Source: Actinomycetota bacterium (lineage in GTDB: Bacteria; Actinomycetota; Thermoleophilia; Gaiellales; Gaiellaceae). From it: DNA of 7,648 bases. The first letter of the stretch is position 1. The number at the start of each line of letters is the position of its first letter. The translations under genes were made by a program, and so were the position numbers. The stretch is from positions 1 to 7,648 of the forward strand of contig JACDBY010000093.1 of NCBI GenBank assembly GCA_013694685.1, read 5' to 3'. This document shows, piece after piece, positions 1 to 5,066 of this stretch. The notes under the pieces are model-generated. The model had not been told where the DNA came from. It saw only the letters and a list, made by a program, of their open reading frames with translations, and searched no databases.

Positions 1-71
1 CGCCAGCATCGGAGGCTGACTAAAGGCTGACTATCGCCACCACCCCGGGTGGACACACCGGGGATCGCCCC

Positions 72-100
72 AAAGAAAAACCCGCCGTTTCCAGCGGGTT
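72..100 (-). terminator. Intrinsic terminator of tRNA-Gly
   Basis: On the minus strand, starting 5 bases after the last tRNA base, the arms AACCCGC (94-100) and GCGGGTT (79-85) form a perfect 7-bp stem around an 8-base loop. A T-rich tail, TTTTTCTTT, follows (73-81). A GC-rich stem with a U-tract directly behind a tRNA gene is the standard form of a Rho-independent terminator. Confidence 0.85.
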
Positions 101-105
101 CTTGA

Positions 106-179
106 AGCGGATGAAGGGACTCGAACCCTCGACCTTCTGCATGGCAAGCAGACGCTCTAGCCAACTGAGCTACATCCGC
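106..179 (-). tRNA. tRNA-Gly (anticodon GCC)
   Basis: The minus strand folds into a complete 74-base cloverleaf. The acceptor stem pairs GCGGATG (173-179) with CATCCGC (107-113). The D-arm is GCTC/GAGC, the anticodon stem is TCTGC/GCAGA with a 7-base loop TTGCCAT, and the T-arm is GAGGG-TTCGAGT-CCCTT. Loop positions 34-36 read GCC, so it decodes the glycine codons GGC and GGU. The discriminator base at 106 is U, as expected for bacterial tRNA-Gly. The next three bases read TCA, so the CCA tail is not encoded and must be added by the CCA-adding enzyme. An intrinsic terminator follows immediately, so the gene is probably a single-gene transcription unit or the end of one. Confidence 0.97.
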
Positions 180-198
180 GTGGAGCCGGAACTCTAGC

Positions 199-247
199 GG
201 CTCTTGCTCCGACAGAGCCGGGGCGCCGGGTGGTACCCCGACGCCCC
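199..247 (-). terminator. Tandem hairpins behind the 258-830 gene; possible U-less terminator
   Basis: Eleven bases after the stop codon of the upstream minus-strand gene, GGGGCG-CGGG pairs with CCCG-CGCCCC. This gives a 10-bp stem with one mismatch and a 6-base loop, spanning 220-247. A second hairpin follows directly (AGAGCC/GGCTCT, 199-219, 6 bp, 9-base loop). Neither has a U-tract, so this is not a classical terminator. U-less hairpins have been proposed as terminators in high-GC actinobacteria. The pair sits between a protein gene and a tRNA gene, where transcription would need to be insulated. The structure is seen; the function is inferred. Confidence 0.45.
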
Positions 248-257
248 ACCAACGGGC

Positions 258-830
258 TTACCGGTCGGTCGTCTCGGGCTCGCGGTCGTGGGCCGGCTCG
301 ACGAGCTCCTCGAAGACGACGCGGAAGTCGACCATCGCCTTGCGGAGGTTCTCGGTGCGCACCTCGGGTGAGGTGTCGGTGTCATGCACCATGTCGTGGC
401 CGTGGCGGTAGCGCTGGACGACGCTTGGATGCTCGACGGACAGCGCCGCGCTCTGTGTATCGAAGTCGTCGCTCGGGTAGCCGCGGTCGTCGAGGACACC
501 GCGGACGAGGCTGTCGGCCTCACGCGCGGCGAGCTCGGGATCGTCGACGAAGCGACGCTCGGCCCGCTGCCAGTCTTCGGTGTACCGCTCGCGGGCGGTG
601 TCGGTCAACGGGCGGATGTCGAGCGACGCGTGCAGGTCCTCGCGGTCACGGAGGTCGCGCTCGGCGCGGCGTCGCGACCGCGACTCATCGACCGTGCGGT
701 CGTACTCCGGGCCGAAGCGGTCGCGCAGCCCCGACGTTCGCCGCGAGCGTGAGTAGGAGCTGAACGCCAAGGCGCCGATCACGGCGGCGCCCACGACGAT
801 TGCCAGAACTACCCAGCCAGTAGTGCTCAT
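258..830 (-). CDS. Membrane-anchored protein of unknown function
   Basis: This encodes a 190-residue protein that I do not recognise by function. Residues 5-24 form one strongly hydrophobic segment (GWVVLAIVVGAAVIGALAFS). Arg-rich residues follow (SRSRR, 27-31), which predicts a single N-terminal membrane anchor with the rest in the cytoplasm. The soluble part is highly charged. It begins with RFGPEYDRTV (38-47), a motif I recall from uncharacterised actinobacterial proteins of this size, and is predicted to be mostly helical (many Arg, Glu and Asp residues, no Cys). The start is well supported: a full AGGAGG lies 7 bases before the ATG. The gene lies 66 bp behind leuA on the same strand, so read-through from leuA is possible. 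Its own strong ribosome site suggests independent translation. No catalytic motif is visible. Confidence 0.82.
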   Translation of the reverse strand: MSTTGWVVLAIVVGAAVIGALAFSSYSRSRRTSGLRDRFGPEYDRTVDESRSRRRAERDLRDREDLHASLDIRPLTDTARERYTEDWQRAERRFVDDPELAAREADSLVRGVLDDRGYPSDDFDTQSAALSVEHPSVVQRYRHGHDMVHDTDTSPEVRTENLRKAMVDFRVVFEELVEPAHDREPETTDR

Positions 831-837
831 ACAGATT

Positions 838-843
838 CCTCCT
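838..843 (-). promoter_or_regulatory. Strong Shine-Dalgarno site for the 258-830 gene
   Basis: AGGAGG on the minus strand lies 7 bases before the ATG at 828-830. It is a perfect match to the anti-SD core at ideal spacing and fixes the start of this gene. It is the best ribosome site in the window. Most other genes here have weak sites or none. Confidence 0.85.
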
Positions 844-896
844 GCGGTTAGGACTTGTCAAGGGCCTACCCTCGGGTGTGACCCAAAAACCCGCTG

Positions 897-2585
897 TCAC
901 GTGTCGAACGCGGCGATCGCCTCGTCGCGCGCTCCACGGAGTGCGAGCGACCGGTTGACAGCGTTCACGACCGCCCGCAAAGAGGCAGTGACGATCGACG
1001 GGTGGATCCCGACGCCCCAGAGCACGTCCTCGTCGACGTCGACCTCGACGTAGGCCGCGGCGGTCGCGTCCTCGCCGCGGGCCATCGCGTGCTCGTGGTA
1101 GTCGCGGACGTGGACCTCGCGCCCGAGCACGCCGCCGATCGCGTGGACGAGCGCCGCAATCGGGCCGTTCCCCTCCCCCACGACCTCCAGCTCCTCGCCC
1201 GGCGCGCGCAGCTGAGCGACGAGGCGATCGCCCTCCTCGCGGCTCTCGTGGGTGTACGAGCCCAGCCCGTAGGGCTCGTCGACGCCGAGGTAGTGGTCGG
1301 TGAATGCGCCGAGGAGCTCCGCCGCCGTCAGCTCTCCGCCGCGCGCGTCGGTGATCGCCTGCACCTTCTGGGCGAAGTCGATCTGGAGGCCGCGCGGGAG
1401 GTCGAGACCGTGCTCGGCTTTCATCAGGTAGGCGACGCCGCCCTTGCCCGACTGCGAGTTGACGCGGATGATGGCCTCGTAGTCCCGACCCACGTCACGC
1501 GGGTCGATGGGGAGGTAGGGGACGTCCCAGAGCGGCGTTCCGGCTCGCTCCTGCGCGTCCATTCCCTTCTTGATGGCGTCCTGGTGGGAGCCGGAGAAGG
1601 CGGTGTAGACGAGCTCGCCGACGTACGGATGCCGGGGATGAACGGGCAGCTCGTTGCATTCCTCGACGACCCGGCGCGCCTCGTCGAGCTCGCTCAGATC
1701 GAGCTTCGGGTCGATTCCCTGCGAGAGGAGGTTGAGCGCGAGCGTGATCAGGTCGACGTTGCCGGTGCGCTCGCCGTTTCCGAAGAGGCAGCCCTCGACC
1801 CGCTCCGCTCCGGCCATCAACCCGAGCTCGGCGGTCGCCACCGCGGTGCCGCGATCGTTGTGCGGGTGCACCGAGAGGATCGTGCTCGAGCGGCGGGTGA
1901 AGTGCCGCGCGAACCATTCCATCCGATCGGCGTAGACGTTCGGCGGGAAGGCCTCGACGGTCGTCGGCAGGTTGACGATCATCTTCTCGTCGGGGGTCGG
2001 GCCCCACTCCTCGGCGACGGCCTCGCAGATCTCGAGCGCGTAGTCGAGCTCGGTGTGATGGAAGCTCTCGGGCGAGTATTGGAAGACGATCGCCGTCGCG
2101 GTCTGCGCGGCAAGCTCCCGACAGAGCTCCGTGCCTCGGACTGCGAGACGCGTGATCCCCTCGCGATCCAGTCGGAAGACGACGCGGCGCTGCGTCTCCG
2201 AGGTCGAGTTGTAGAGGTGGACGATCGCCCGTGGCGCGCCCTCGATTGCCTCGAACGTGCGCTCGATCAGCTCGGGCCGTGCCTGGGTGAGCACCGCGAT
2301 CGTCGTGCCGGCGGGCACGAGGGCGTGCTCGACGAGCGTCCGGCAGAAGTCGAAGTCCGCCTGGGAGGCGGCGGGAAAGCCGACCTCGATCTCCTTGACC
2401 TCCAGACGCACGAGGAGATCGAAGAACCGCTGCTTGCGTGGCCCGTCCATCGGGTTGACGAGCGCCTGGTTCCCGTCGCGCAGATCGGTCGAGCACCACG
2501 CCGGCGCGCGCTCGAGGACGACGTCGGGCCACGTCCGGTCGGGCAGCTCGACGGTGACGTAGGGGCGGTACTTACGGACGTCCAT
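897..2585 (-). CDS. leuA: 2-isopropylmalate synthase
   Basis: LeuA condenses acetyl-CoA with 2-oxoisovalerate to 2-isopropylmalate, the first committed and leucine-inhibited step of leucine synthesis. The 562-residue protein has the actinobacterial long-form layout. The HMGL-type TIM barrel covers about residues 25-310, with STDLRDGNQ (32-40, metal-binding Asp37), HPHND (240-244, metal-binding His240/His242) and GNGERTGNVDL (269-279). A linker subdomain with SGSHQDAIKKG (331-341) follows. The C-terminal LeuA allosteric/dimer domain covers about 440-555, with GNGPIAALVHAIGG and GVGIHPSIVTASLRAVVNAVN. I chose the ATG at 2583-2585, which gives the usual MxVRKYRPY N-terminus. A GTG two codons upstream (2589-2591) is 5 bases from GAAGGAG and is a realistic alternative. 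The frame is open for about 60 more codons upstream, but that extension is low-complexity and overlaps the regulatory leader. Expression is probably controlled by the leucine-rich leader upstream. Confidence 0.96.
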   Translation of the reverse strand: MDVRKYRPYVTVELPDRTWPDVVLERAPAWCSTDLRDGNQALVNPMDGPRKQRFFDLLVRLEVKEIEVGFPAASQADFDFCRTLVEHALVPAGTTIAVLTQARPELIERTFEAIEGAPRAIVHLYNSTSETQRRVVFRLDREGITRLAVRGTELCRELAAQTATAIVFQYSPESFHHTELDYALEICEAVAEEWGPTPDEKMIVNLPTTVEAFPPNVYADRMEWFARHFTRRSSTILSVHPHNDRGTAVATAELGLMAGAERVEGCLFGNGERTGNVDLITLALNLLSQGIDPKLDLSELDEARRVVEECNELPVHPRHPYVGELVYTAFSGSHQDAIKKGMDAQERAGTPLWDVPYLPIDPRDVGRDYEAIIRVNSQSGKGGVAYLMKAEHGLDLPRGLQIDFAQKVQAITDARGGELTAAELLGAFTDHYLGVDEPYGLGSYTHESREEGDRLVAQLRAPGEELEVVGEGNGPIAALVHAIGGVLGREVHVRDYHEHAMARGEDATAAAYVEVDVDEDVLWGVGIHPSIVTASLRAVVNAVNRSLALRGARDEAIAAFDT

Positions 2586-2593
2586 GGGCACGG

Positions 2594-2685
2594 CTTCTCC
2601 TTCGCGAGAGCAGACCTCTCCCGGTGTGTGCGGGAGCACGGCGCGGGTATGTGCGGTCGCTCTTCCCCTAGCGGGGAAGTAGAAG
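2594..2685 (-). promoter_or_regulatory. leuA leader RNA with alternative hairpins and SD-sequestering segment
   Basis: Four pairings can be read on the minus strand. (1) CTTCCCC-GCTA-GGGGAAG, a perfect 7-bp stem at 2662-2679, includes the last leader codons and its stop. (2) CTCCCG/CGGGAG at 2618-2636 is a 6-bp stem with a 7-base loop. (3) GAGAG/CTCTC at 2606-2620 is a 5-bp stem sharing bases with (2), so the two exclude each other. (4) CTTCTACTTC (2676-2685, the CTT-CTA-CTT leucine codons) pairs at 9 of 10 positions with GAAGGAGAAG (2594-2603), which contains the leuA Shine-Dalgarno. Pairings (1) and (4) compete. No U-tract is present, so control at translation initiation is more likely than an intrinsic terminator. 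A ribosome stalled at the leucine codons would cover the anti-SD segment and free the leuA site. The pairings are seen; the mechanism is inferred. Confidence 0.6.
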
Positions 2686-2718
2686 CGCGAGCGCGAGCAG
2701 GGCCGTGCCGGCCCGCAT
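2668..2718 (-). CDS. Leucine-rich leader peptide of leuA
   Basis: A very short ORF upstream of leuA encodes MRAGTALLALALLLPR and then TAG. Six of its 16 residues are leucine, read by CTG, CTC, CTC, CTT, CTA and CTT. The last three form an uninterrupted block just before Pro-Arg-stop, and CTA and CTT are uncommon choices in such GC-rich DNA. An in-frame ATG eight codons earlier (2740-2742) would give a 24-residue form. Neither start has a purine-rich ribosome site, but a TATGGT box at 2752-2757 would place transcription start close to the upstream ATG, consistent with a leaderless mRNA. A leucine-codon cluster in front of a leucine biosynthesis gene is the hallmark of attenuation by leader-peptide translation. 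The stop codon lies within the loop and 3' arm of a 7-bp hairpin, which links ribosome position to RNA folding. The peptide itself is probably non-functional. Confidence 0.72.
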   Translation of the reverse strand: MRAGTALLALALLLPR

Positions 2719-2751
2719 CGAGGAAATTCGCTCGCTGCCCATCGAGCCGAG

Positions 2752-2781
2752 ACCATACCGTGGCCGCGCACGTAGCGTGAC
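2752..2781 (-). promoter_or_regulatory. Possible leuA leader promoter
   Basis: On the minus strand TATGGT (2752-2757) matches a -10 box at 4 of 6 positions. GTCACG (2776-2781) lies 18 bases upstream as a poor -35 match. The predicted start of transcription, about 2745, falls just before the upstream leader ATG at 2740-2742. Position fits better than sequence, so confidence is low. The same DNA contains the start of the divergent glycosylase gene. Confidence 0.3.
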
Positions 2782-3403
2782 GGGCGTGCTCGACGAAACG
2801 TCCTTTGCGGCCACCGCAGCCGCGCTCTGTGAGACGGACGCGGGGCTCGCGGCGATCGTCGACGCCCACGGGCTCCCGGCGTTCTGGGCCCGCGAGCCGG
2901 GGCTCGAGACGCTCGTCCTTCTGATCCTCGAGCAGCAGGTGTCCCTCGCCTCGGCGCGGGCGGCGTACGACCGGCTCGTGACGCGTCTCGGCAGCCTGAC
3001 GACCGGCGGGATCCTGGGCTCGACCGACGAGGAGCTCCGCGCGGACGGGTTCAGCCGGCAGAAGGCCCGCTACGTCCGTGCGCTTTCCACCGCTCTGGAG
3101 ACTGGCTCGCTCGATCTCGCCGCGCTCGAGACCCTGGACGACGACGGTGTCCGGACGGCGCTCGTGGCGCTCCCCGGGATCGGCCCGTGGACGGCAGACG
3201 TCTATCTGCTCTCGGCGCTGCGACGGCCGGACGTCTGGCCCGTCGGTGACATCGCGCTGCAGGAGGCCGCTCGCCGCGTGCGCGGGCTCGAGTTGCGACC
3301 GTCAGCGCTCGAGCTCGAGACGATCGGCGGGGCCTGGCGTCCGCACCGGGCGAGCGCCGCGCGGCTCCTCTGGCACCTGTACCTGAGCGAGTCGAGGCGT
3401 TAA
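2777..3403 (+). CDS. DNA-3-methyladenine glycosylase, AlkA/HhH-GPD family
   Basis: This enzyme would remove alkylated purines from DNA as the first step of base-excision repair. The 208-residue protein is a compact HhH-GPD domain without the N-terminal AlkA_N region of E. coli AlkA. Residues 44-60 (ETLVLLILEQQVSLASA) match the conserved first helix with its EQQVS motif. LPGIGPWTADVYLLSAL (132-148) is the helix-hairpin-helix that grips DNA. PVGD places the catalytic aspartate at Asp158. There are no C-terminal cysteines, so no iron-sulfur cluster. The start is uncertain: GTG at 2777 gives the family-like N-terminus (VLDETSF), GTG at 2786 is also possible, and GTG at 2705 would add 24 residues that overlap the leuA leader on the other strand. 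None has a clear ribosome site. It is followed 28 bp later by a methyltransferase and probably shares its transcript. Glycosylase identity is firm; the exact lesion range is not. Confidence 0.9.
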   Translation: MTGVLDETSFAATAAALCETDAGLAAIVDAHGLPAFWAREPGLETLVLLILEQQVSLASARAAYDRLVTRLGSLTTGGILGSTDEELRADGFSRQKARYVRALSTALETGSLDLAALETLDDDGVRTALVALPGIGPWTADVYLLSALRRPDVWPVGDIALQEAARRVRGLELRPSALELETIGGAWRPHRASAARLLWHLYLSESRR

Positions 3404-3431
3404 GGTCGAACGCGGGCGAAAGGAGCGGTTG

Positions 3432-4232
3432 ATGGCCTTCGAGGATCTCAAGGAACGTCACGCGGCGATGTGGGGCTCTGCCCCGTTCGAGCGGATCGCG
3501 CACACGCTGGCCGACATGCACCGGGCGGTGATCGCCGGCGTACACGGAGGCTCCGGCGACCGCTGGCTCGACGTCGGCTGCGGTACGGGCGAGCTGGCGT
3601 TCATGGCGGCCGCGACCGGTGCTGAGGTGACGGGCTCGGATCTCTCGCCTGTCCTGATCGAGACGGCCCGCCGACAGGCGGCCGAGCGCGGTGCCGAGGT
3701 CACGTTCGAGGTGGGTGATGTCGAAGCGCTCCCATACGGCGACGAAAGCTTCGACATCGTGACCTCGTCGGTCGGAGCGATCTTCGCACCCGATCACGAG
3801 GCGGTTGCGTCGGAGCTGGCGCGTGTGACGCGGCCGGGCGGCCGACTCGGCCTCACCGCCTGGACGTCCGGCGGCGAGGTCGACGAATTCTTCCAGATCA
3901 TCGGCTCCTATGCTCCCCCGCCACCGCCCGGGGCGGGCGTGGCCGCTTCGTGGGGCGAGCCGGGCTACGCCGAGTCGCTCCTCGGTAAGAGCTTCTTCGA
4001 GCTCACGATCACCGACCACGACACGCCGTGGCAGGCAGTCTTGGCCGAGGAGATGTGGACGGAGCTCTCCGAGGGCTTCGGGCCGATCAAGACGCTGCTC
4101 GGTGCACTGCCGCCGGAGCGCGCGGAGTCGTTCGAGGGCGAGCTGCTCGACCTCTTCCGGCGCGAGCAGACCGAGGACGGCCTCTCGATGTCCCGGCCAT
4201 ACCTCCTGGTCCTCGGCATCCGCGAGGGGTAG
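3432..4232 (+). CDS. Class I SAM-dependent methyltransferase
   Basis: This is a 266-residue methyltransferase of the Methyltransf_11/25 type. Motif I, LDVGCGTGE (46-54), is the SAM-binding loop. Asp70 in GSDLSP is the acidic residue that contacts the ribose at the end of strand 2. VGDVEALPYGDESFDIV (94-110) covers motifs II/III, and ELARVTRPGGRLGLTAW is the usual strand 4-5 segment. The C-terminal 110 residues carry a Pro-rich stretch (YAPPPPPG) and then an acidic, mostly helical part that probably forms the substrate lid. The substrate cannot be read from sequence, and small-molecule O- or C-methylation is typical for this group. The start is ATG at 3432 with GAAAGGAG ending 6 bases upstream; the TTG just before it is too close to the site. 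It lies 28 bp behind the glycosylase gene and is probably co-transcribed, but that does not by itself show a repair role. Confidence 0.92.
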   Translation: MAFEDLKERHAAMWGSAPFERIAHTLADMHRAVIAGVHGGSGDRWLDVGCGTGELAFMAAATGAEVTGSDLSPVLIETARRQAAERGAEVTFEVGDVEALPYGDESFDIVTSSVGAIFAPDHEAVASELARVTRPGGRLGLTAWTSGGEVDEFFQIIGSYAPPPPPGAGVAASWGEPGYAESLLGKSFFELTITDHDTPWQAVLAEEMWTELSEGFGPIKTLLGALPPERAESFEGELLDLFRREQTEDGLSMSRPYLLVLGIREG

Positions 4233-4251
4233 GTAGCAGCCCACCGTCGAT

Positions 4252-4266
4252 GTCGCCTGCGGCGAC
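4252..4266. terminator. Small hairpin between convergent genes
   Basis: GTCGCC-TGC-GGCGAC forms a perfect 6-bp stem with a 3-base loop in the 91-bp gap between the methyltransferase gene and the convergent RNase H gene. It has no T-tract on either strand. Position suggests a weak bidirectional terminator, but chance is possible in DNA of this composition. Nothing else is visible in the gap. Confidence 0.3.
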
Positions 4267-4323
4267 GTTCGCAGAGGTCTCGGACGCGAAGATAGTCGGA
4301 GTCCGCTGGCGCGGATCGGTCGC

Positions 4324-4728
4324 TTATGTCGTGGCCGCGTCGAGCGCCTCGTTCACGAGCCGGTCGGCGAGCTCGTTGTGCTCGCGGCGGACGTGCGTGT
4401 AGGTGACGGATCCGAGCGCGCGGGCCGCGCGGGAGGCGTCCAGGAAGAGGCCCTGCAGATCCTTGTTCTTGACCCGGTACTCGCCGCGCATCTGCTTGAC
4501 CATCAGCTCCGAGTCGGAGCGAAGCTCGAGCGTCGTGACGCCGAGCTCGCCGGCACGGCCGAGCCCGGCGACGAGGGCCGAGTACTCGGCGACGTTGTTC
4601 GTCGCGACACCGATCGTCTCCCCGTGCGCCGCGAGCACCGTCCCGTCCTCCGCCTCGAGCACGTAGGCAAAGGCTGCCGGGCCGGGGTTGCCTCGCGCGC
4701 CGCCGTCCGTCCAGAGCACTGCGTTCAT
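4324..4728 (-). CDS. Ribonuclease HI family protein (RnhA-like)
   Basis: The enzyme would cleave the RNA strand of RNA-DNA hybrids, removing R-loops, primer remnants and misinserted ribonucleotides. The 134-residue protein is a single RNase H domain with all four catalytic acids: Asp8 in WTDGGARGNPG, Glu48 in NNVAEY, Asp72 in RSDSELMVKQ and Asp122 in ELADRLVNEA. Lys/Arg-rich YRVKNKDLQ (84-92) fits the substrate-binding helix of this subgroup. It resembles the N-terminal half of the actinobacterial fusion of RNase HI with an acid-phosphatase-like domain, but here it is free-standing. The ATG at 4726-4728 gives the usual MxxVLWTDGGARGNPG start. GTG codons at 4753-4755 and 4786-4788 would add unconserved residues, and no start has a good ribosome site. 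The gene is divergent from vapBC, so the vapBC operator could also affect it. Confidence 0.92.
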   Translation of the reverse strand: MNAVLWTDGGARGNPGPAAFAYVLEAEDGTVLAAHGETIGVATNNVAEYSALVAGLGRAGELGVTTLELRSDSELMVKQMRGEYRVKNKDLQGLFLDASRAARALGSVTYTHVRREHNELADRLVNEALDAATT

Positions 4729-4785
4729 GTCGCGACCGCCGGGTACACGGCGCACGACTGTACCGTCGGATCCTGCCCTCAGATG

Positions 4786-4814
4786 CACGTAACCCGTGCT
4801 ACACTGGTTACGTG
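4786..4814 (+). promoter_or_regulatory. vapBC promoter and inverted-repeat operator; leaderless start
   Basis: A perfect 9-bp inverted repeat, CACGTAACC (4786-4794) and GGTTACGTG (4806-4814), flanks an 11-bp spacer. The spacer ends in TACACT (4800-4805), a good -10 box, and the right arm contains the GTG start of vapB (4812-4814). The -10 box ends 6 bases before that GTG, so transcription should begin at or next to the start codon and the mRNA should be leaderless. No ribosome site exists upstream. No convincing -35 box is visible, which fits a promoter covered by its own repressor. VapB-VapC complexes usually repress their own operon by binding such repeats through the ribbon-helix-helix domain. 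Sequence symmetry is direct observation; repressor identity is inference. Confidence 0.7.
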
Positions 4815-5066
4815 GCGAACCTCACACTTGCGATCGACGGGGAGACGCTCCGCGCGGCGCGGATCCGAGCTGTGGAGCAGGGCACCTCGGTGAACGCGGT
4901 CGTGCGCGAGTACCTGACCGCTTACGCACGCCCCGAGAGCGCGCACGAGGCGGTGATGGCGTTTCTCGCGCGTGCCGAGCAAAGCCAGGCCTCCAGCGGG
5001 CCTGGTGGGAGGACGTGGACACGCGAGGAGCTCTACGACCGCTGGGATCGACCGCCTCGCACGTGA
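4812..5066 (+). CDS. vapB: VapB-type antitoxin, ribbon-helix-helix
   Basis: This 84-residue protein is the likely antitoxin. Residues 2-9 (ANLTLAID) form the DNA-contacting beta-strand. Two helices follow, ETLRAARIRAVEQG (11-24) and SVNAVVREYLTAYA (26-39), with the Gly-Thr-Ser turn typical of ribbon-helix-helix dimers. The tail from about 45 to 84 carries acidic and aromatic residues ([17 protein letters not shown]). In VapB proteins this part wraps the toxin and blocks its active site. The GTG start lies inside the inverted repeat directly after a -10 box, so translation is probably from a leaderless mRNA. The stop TGA overlaps the GTG start of vapC, giving tight translational coupling and a fixed antitoxin-first order. 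Family assignment rests on fold pattern and on the PIN-domain neighbour. Confidence 0.88.
   Translation: MANLTLAIDGETLRAARIRAVEQGTSVNAVVREYLTAYARPESAHEAVMAFLARAEQSQASSGPGGRTWTREELYDRWDRPPRT

Noticed and set aside
43..63. CCCCGG/CCGGGG hairpin near the left edge
   Set aside because: Six G/C pairs with a 9-base loop and no T-tract are easily found by chance in this composition, and the left context is missing.
833..861. Perfect TTGACA (-35) on the minus strand at 856-861
   Set aside because: The matching -10 position (833-838, GAATCT) is poor and would put transcription start inside the ATG of the 258-830 gene, removing its strong ribosome site.
878..900. GTGAC/GTCAC inverted repeat right behind the leuA stop, with a T5 run in the loop
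   Set aside because: Only 5 bp with a 13-base loop, and the T-run is in the loop rather than after the stem, so it is not a credible terminator.
2586..2760. T-box riboswitch in the leuA leader
   Set aside because: The T-box core sequence and a terminator/antiterminator with U-tract are absent. The leader-peptide explanation accounts for the leucine codons.
2586..2771. 62-residue N-terminal extension of LeuA to an upstream start
   Set aside because: The extension is compositionally random, absent from the family pattern as I know it, and occupies the leader ORF and hairpins in another frame.
1002..2780. 592-codon open frame on the plus strand opposite leuA
   Set aside because: The translation is low-complexity (Arg, Val, Leu, Asp-rich) with no domain. 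It mirrors leuA codons and results from GC-rich codon bias; leuA on the other strand has every family motif.
3051..4244. 397-codon open frame on the minus strand opposite the glycosylase and methyltransferase genes
   Set aside because: No recognisable motif, Arg/Gly/Ala-rich, and it spans two genes with clear conserved domains on the plus strand.
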